From the NCBI GenBank assembly GCA_013214355.1, contig JABSSL010000046.1, positions 38,939 to 71,729 on the forward strand: 32,791 nt of DNA. Reading direction: 5' to 3'. The notes beneath the pieces are model-generated. The model did no database searches and was not told where the DNA came from. It worked only from the letters and a program-made list of their open reading frames with translations. Within the stretch, counting starts at the first letter, position 1, and each line of letters opens with the position of its first letter. This document shows positions 30,357-32,791 of this stretch, piece after piece. A program made the translations under genes and the position numbers. Origin of the DNA: Saprospiraceae bacterium. GTDB lineage: Bacteria; Bacteroidota; Bacteroidia; Chitinophagales; Saprospiraceae.

Positions 30357-31634
30357 ATGGACCCACAACTATCCGAAACTCAGCTTGGTAAATTGGTATC
30401 TGTAGAAAACATCTACAAAGCAAAAGTCCGGCTTCGCAAAGTAGCCGAGCATACGCCTTTGATGTTTAACCACAATCTATCGAATGAATACCAATGCCAG
30501 ATTCATTTGAAGCGAGAGGATTTGCAAGTAGTGCGTTCTTATAAAATCCGTGGGGCCTATAATAAAATGTCCACCCTGAGTCCAGCGGAACTGGCGAATG
30601 GAGTCGTATGCGCTAGTGCAGGCAATCATGCACAAGGTCTAGCTCTAGCTTGTGAGAAAAAGAAGGTACACGGCAAGATCTTCATGCCATCCGCCACACC
30701 GAAGCAAAAAATCAATAAAGTAAAACTGTTTGGGAAAGATTTTGTGGAAGTGATCTTGGTGGGAGACACCTTCGATGAGGCCTACCAAGAAGCCTTGCAA
30801 GTGGCTGAAAAGGAGCAGATGACTTTTGTGCATCCCTTTAACGACCGAAGAGTAATTGAAGGGCAAGGCACAGTCGGTTTGGAAATAGAAGAGGACTGTC
30901 CCGTACCGATAGATTATATATTCGTAGCCATCGGTGGCGGCGGCCTCATTTCAGGGCTAGGCAGCTATTTCAAGCAAATTAGTCCCGAGACTAAGATCAT
31001 CGGAGTGGAACCAGCAGGAGCACCTGGCATGGCAGAATCGCTCAAGGCGGGCAAAGTGGTGAAGTTGGATAAGATTGATAATTTCGTCGATGGTGCTGCT
31101 GTCCAGGAAGTAGGCGAAATCACGTTCCAGATCACGGAGCAAATCATTGATGATATGCTTCTGGTTCCTGAAGGGAAGGTTTGTACGACTATTCTACAGC
31201 TATACAATGATGAAGGTATCGTCTCTGAGCCGGCAGGTGCCTTGACCATTGCAGCTCTGGATCAATACCGACAGGAGATCAAAGGTAAAAATGTGGTGTG
31301 CGTGATCAGCGGTAGCAATAATGACATTATTCGTACAGAAGAGATTAAGGAACGATCCCTTTTATATGAAGGGCTCAAACATTACTTCATCATCCAATTC
31401 CCGCAGCGGGCTGGGGCTTTACGTGATTTTCTTAATAATGTGCTAGGGCCAAATGACGATATCACTCAATTTGAGTATACCAAAAAGCGAAATAAGGAGT
31501 TCGGACCAGCCTTGGTTGGAATACAGGTGAAGAACAAGGAAGATTATCAGAGTCTGATCGAAAGAATGGAAGAACATAAGATCAACTTCCAACACATCAA
31601 CGAACAAAAAATGCTGTTTGAGTTATTGGTCTAA
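30357..31634 (+). CDS. ilvA: Threonine dehydratase (biosynthetic, short C-terminal domain)
   Basis: This 425-residue PLP enzyme deaminates threonine to 2-oxobutyrate, the entry to isoleucine synthesis. The PLP lysine is Lys63 in VVRSYKIRGAYNK, the substrate loop is SAGNHAQG, and the phosphate-binding loop is IGGGGLISG (192-200). SGSNND marks the end of the catalytic domain near residue 322. A single ACT-like regulatory domain follows (about 335-425, IIQFPQRAGALRDFL). This is the one-domain form found in Bacteroidota and Bacilli, shorter than the two-domain E. coli enzyme, so isoleucine feedback is likely but may differ. It converges with the EVE gene with 3 bases between stops. Confidence 0.93.
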   Translation: MDPQLSETQLGKLVSVENIYKAKVRLRKVAEHTPLMFNHNLSNEYQCQIHLKREDLQVVRSYKIRGAYNKMSTLSPAELANGVVCASAGNHAQGLALACEKKKVHGKIFMPSATPKQKINKVKLFGKDFVEVILVGDTFDEAYQEALQVAEKEQMTFVHPFNDRRVIEGQGTVGLEIEEDCPVPIDYIFVAIGGGGLISGLGSYFKQISPETKIIGVEPAGAPGMAESLKAGKVVKLDKIDNFVDGAAVQEVGEITFQITEQIIDDMLLVPEGKVCTTILQLYNDEGIVSEPAGALTIAALDQYRQEIKGKNVVCVISGSNNDIIRTEEIKERSLLYEGLKHYFIIQFPQRAGALRDFLNNVLGPNDDITQFEYTKKRNKEFGPALVGIQVKNKEDYQSLIERMEEHKINFQHINEQKMLFELLV

Positions 31635-31637
31635 TCA

Positions 31638-32054
31638 CTAAGGATGTGTTGTCTCGCCCATCTGCAGCAGCAAATTGAAGTCTGCTGGATCTACAGGCAT
31701 TACGGATAGGCGCCCGATCCGGACTAATCCAAGGTTTTGCAGGGCTGGTACTGTCTTAATTTCCTTCAGAGAAACAGACTTTTCAAACTTCTTAATTGCT
31801 TTCAAATCGACAGCAGACCAATCACCCTTTTCCGCCGTCGGATCGGGGTAAGCAGCGCGCATTACCTCCGCAATACCAACAATCTCCAAACCCTGCCTAC
31901 TGTGATAAAATAGGACATAGTCTCCGACCTCCATTCCTCGCAGATCTTTTCTAGCTGCATAATTCCGCACTCCATCCCACATACCAACCCCCTCGGCCAC
32001 TAAATCATCATAACTATATTCGGCAGGTTCGGATTTTACTAGCCAATAGCCCAT
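31638..32054 (-). CDS. EVE-domain protein (thymocyte nuclear protein 1-like)
   Basis: This 138-residue single-domain protein belongs to the EVE family of the PUA-like superfamily. It opens with MGYWLVKSEPAEYSYDDLV, and WDGVRNYAARKDLRGM and GDYVLFYHSRQGLEIVGIAEV follow, all family hallmarks. EVE domains bind modified bases in DNA or RNA; the natural ligand of the housekeeping bacterial form is not settled. It lies 60 bases downstream of a TrmH-type methyltransferase on the same strand, which hints at an RNA-modification link but may be coincidence. No restriction or phage-defence gene is nearby. Confidence 0.87.
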   Translation of the reverse strand: MGYWLVKSEPAEYSYDDLVAEGVGMWDGVRNYAARKDLRGMEVGDYVLFYHSRQGLEIVGIAEVMRAAYPDPTAEKGDWSAVDLKAIKKFEKSVSLKEIKTVPALQNLGLVRIGRLSVMPVDPADFNLLLQMGETTHP

Positions 32055-32114
32055 CAGTTTGATTTTTGGTTTAACTGCATAACGTCATCTAAACTGGAAA
32101 CAAGCTGGGTTCGA

Positions 32115-32651
32115 TTAGAGTTGATATTTGATCTGCTTAAAAAGATCCCAAACCACCACCCCTAAGCAGACCGAAATATTTAAGGAGTGTTTCGTTCCAA
32201 ACTGTGGGACTTCCAAACAAGCATCCAACATTTGCATTACCTCCTCCCCCACTCCTTTCACCTCATTCCCAAATACTAAGGCATACTTCTGATCAGCTTG
32301 AACCTGAAATTCTTGCAGTGCAATGCTATCCGTTGCCTGTTCCACTGCTAAAATTTGAAATCCTTGGTCTTTCAATTCCCTAATAGCGGCAGTTGTCTCC
32401 TCAACATACACCCAGTCCATACTATCGGTAGCCCCAATGGCCGTCTTTAGAATCTCGCGATGAGGAGGTTTAGCCGTAATACCACAGAGATAAACTCTTT
32501 CCAAAGCAAAGGCATCCGCCGTTCGAAAGGCCGAGCCCACATTGAGCGCCGATCGTACATTATCGAGAACAATAACCAAAGGCGTTTTCTCTTGCCCCTT
32601 GAAGGTGGCGACATCTACTCGATTTAATTCTTTGAGGGATAATTTCCGCAT
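32115..32651 (-). CDS. TrmH/SpoU-family RNA 2'-O-methyltransferase
   Basis: This 178-residue SPOUT enzyme should methylate a ribose 2'-oxygen in tRNA or rRNA with SAM. Motif 1 is NVRSALNVGSAFRTAD (31-46) with the catalytic Arg. Motif 2 is ALVFGNEVKGVGEEV (124-138), and motif 3 is VPQFGTKHSLNISVCLGVV (148-166), which forms the knotted SAM site. It lacks the long N-terminal RNA-binding extension of RlmB and is shorter than E. coli TrmH, a form common in Bacteroidota, so the target nucleotide is uncertain. The start at 32651 (MRKLSLKELNR) fits related proteins. Confidence 0.87.
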   Translation of the reverse strand: MRKLSLKELNRVDVATFKGQEKTPLVIVLDNVRSALNVGSAFRTADAFALERVYLCGITAKPPHREILKTAIGATDSMDWVYVEETTAAIRELKDQGFQILAVEQATDSIALQEFQVQADQKYALVFGNEVKGVGEEVMQMLDACLEVPQFGTKHSLNISVCLGVVVWDLFKQIKYQL

Positions 32652-32755
32652 GCATCAATATTTATAGGGCCTTAGCTCGACTTTAGCATTTTAGGCAGCT
32701 CTAGTAGCACAGAAAATCAAGTGCTTGAAGAGCGTTGCTTTTAAATTATGAACAT

Positions 32756-32773
32756 CCTCCCTAAAAAGGGAGG
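32756..32773. repeat. Perfect 7-bp stem at the right edge
   Basis: CCTCCCT and AGGGAGG flank an AAAA loop. Neither strand has a clear T-run directly after the stem, so it is not a canonical terminator. Its purine/pyrimidine-rich arms resemble short intergenic repeats common in Bacteroidota. The 140 bases right of the TrmH-family gene otherwise show nothing I can support. Confidence 0.4.
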
Positions 32774-32791
32774 TTAAAAAATTCTGTTTTC

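Noticed and set aside
1-32791. Mobile elements, CRISPR arrays, tRNA or rRNA genes
   Set aside because: No transposase or integrase motif, no regularly spaced repeats and no cloverleaf or rRNA-like stretch was seen on either strand.

Overview
The window looks like chromosomal DNA from a member of the Bacteroidota, most likely a marine Saprospiraceae/Lewinella-like lineage; the phylum is well supported and the family is a guess. Supporting signs are the Bacteroidota-type promoter core TAnnTTTG in front of several genes, A-rich start regions without Shine-Dalgarno sequences, a DUF6089 outer-membrane barrel, a phylum-typical GlmM, a short yeast-type ketol-acid reductoisomerase, and a planctomycete-style cytochrome/DUF1501/DUF1553 cluster of the kind also known in Saprospiraceae. 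I see no tRNA, rRNA, CRISPR array, insertion sequence or phage gene, and no gene-free stretch longer than 300 bases. The longest, about 290 bases, lies before ilvC and appears to be mostly a transcribed leader.

Layout. 1-1532 (minus): the first 30 codons of a class V aminotransferase cut by the window edge, downstream of glmM. 1.7-3.1 kb (plus): a PAP2 phosphatase and a ZIP metal transporter. 3.1-5.9 kb (minus): rluD, DUF1415 and a LuxC-type acyl-CoA reductase, with an imperfect inverted repeat before the last. 5.9-11.9 kb (minus): a tightly packed three-gene operon encoding PSD1 (cytochrome/DUF1549/DUF1553), a Tat-exported DUF1501 protein and a DUF2231-like membrane cytochrome with LRR, chitobiase-like and discoidin-like parts. 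12.1-14.7 kb (minus): an FAH-family 2-keto-3-deoxy-pentonate dehydratase and a 2-oxoglutarate-semialdehyde dehydrogenase, the last two steps of Weimberg-type pentose oxidation. 14.7-18.0 kb (minus): a Tat-exported Gfo/Idh/MocA oxidoreductase with its own terminator, a hotdog thioesterase and a lipoprotein flavin oxidase. 18.1-18.8 kb (plus): a HAD phosphatase/mutase. 18.8-22.1 kb (minus): an ABC exporter, murB and ybaK. 22.3-23.2 kb (plus): a DUF6089 barrel. 23.2-28.9 kb (plus): ppk1, a GT-C glycosyltransferase, btaA and btaB. 28.9-31.6 kb (plus): ilvC with a long leader, a strong terminator, then ilvA. 31.6-32.7 kb (minus): a TrmH-family methyltransferase and an EVE-domain protein.

How the genes work together. 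The most coherent story is phosphorus handling at 23.2-28.9 kb: polyphosphate kinase sits upstream of the two enzymes that make the phosphorus-free betaine lipid DGTS. The second is oxidative sugar use at 5.9-18 kb, combining an exported cytochrome/DUF1501/DUF1553 system of unknown chemistry, secreted oxidoreductases, and enzymes that take keto-deoxy sugar acids to 2-oxoglutarate. The third is branched-chain amino-acid synthesis through ilvC and ilvA. The remainder is envelope and RNA-modification housekeeping.
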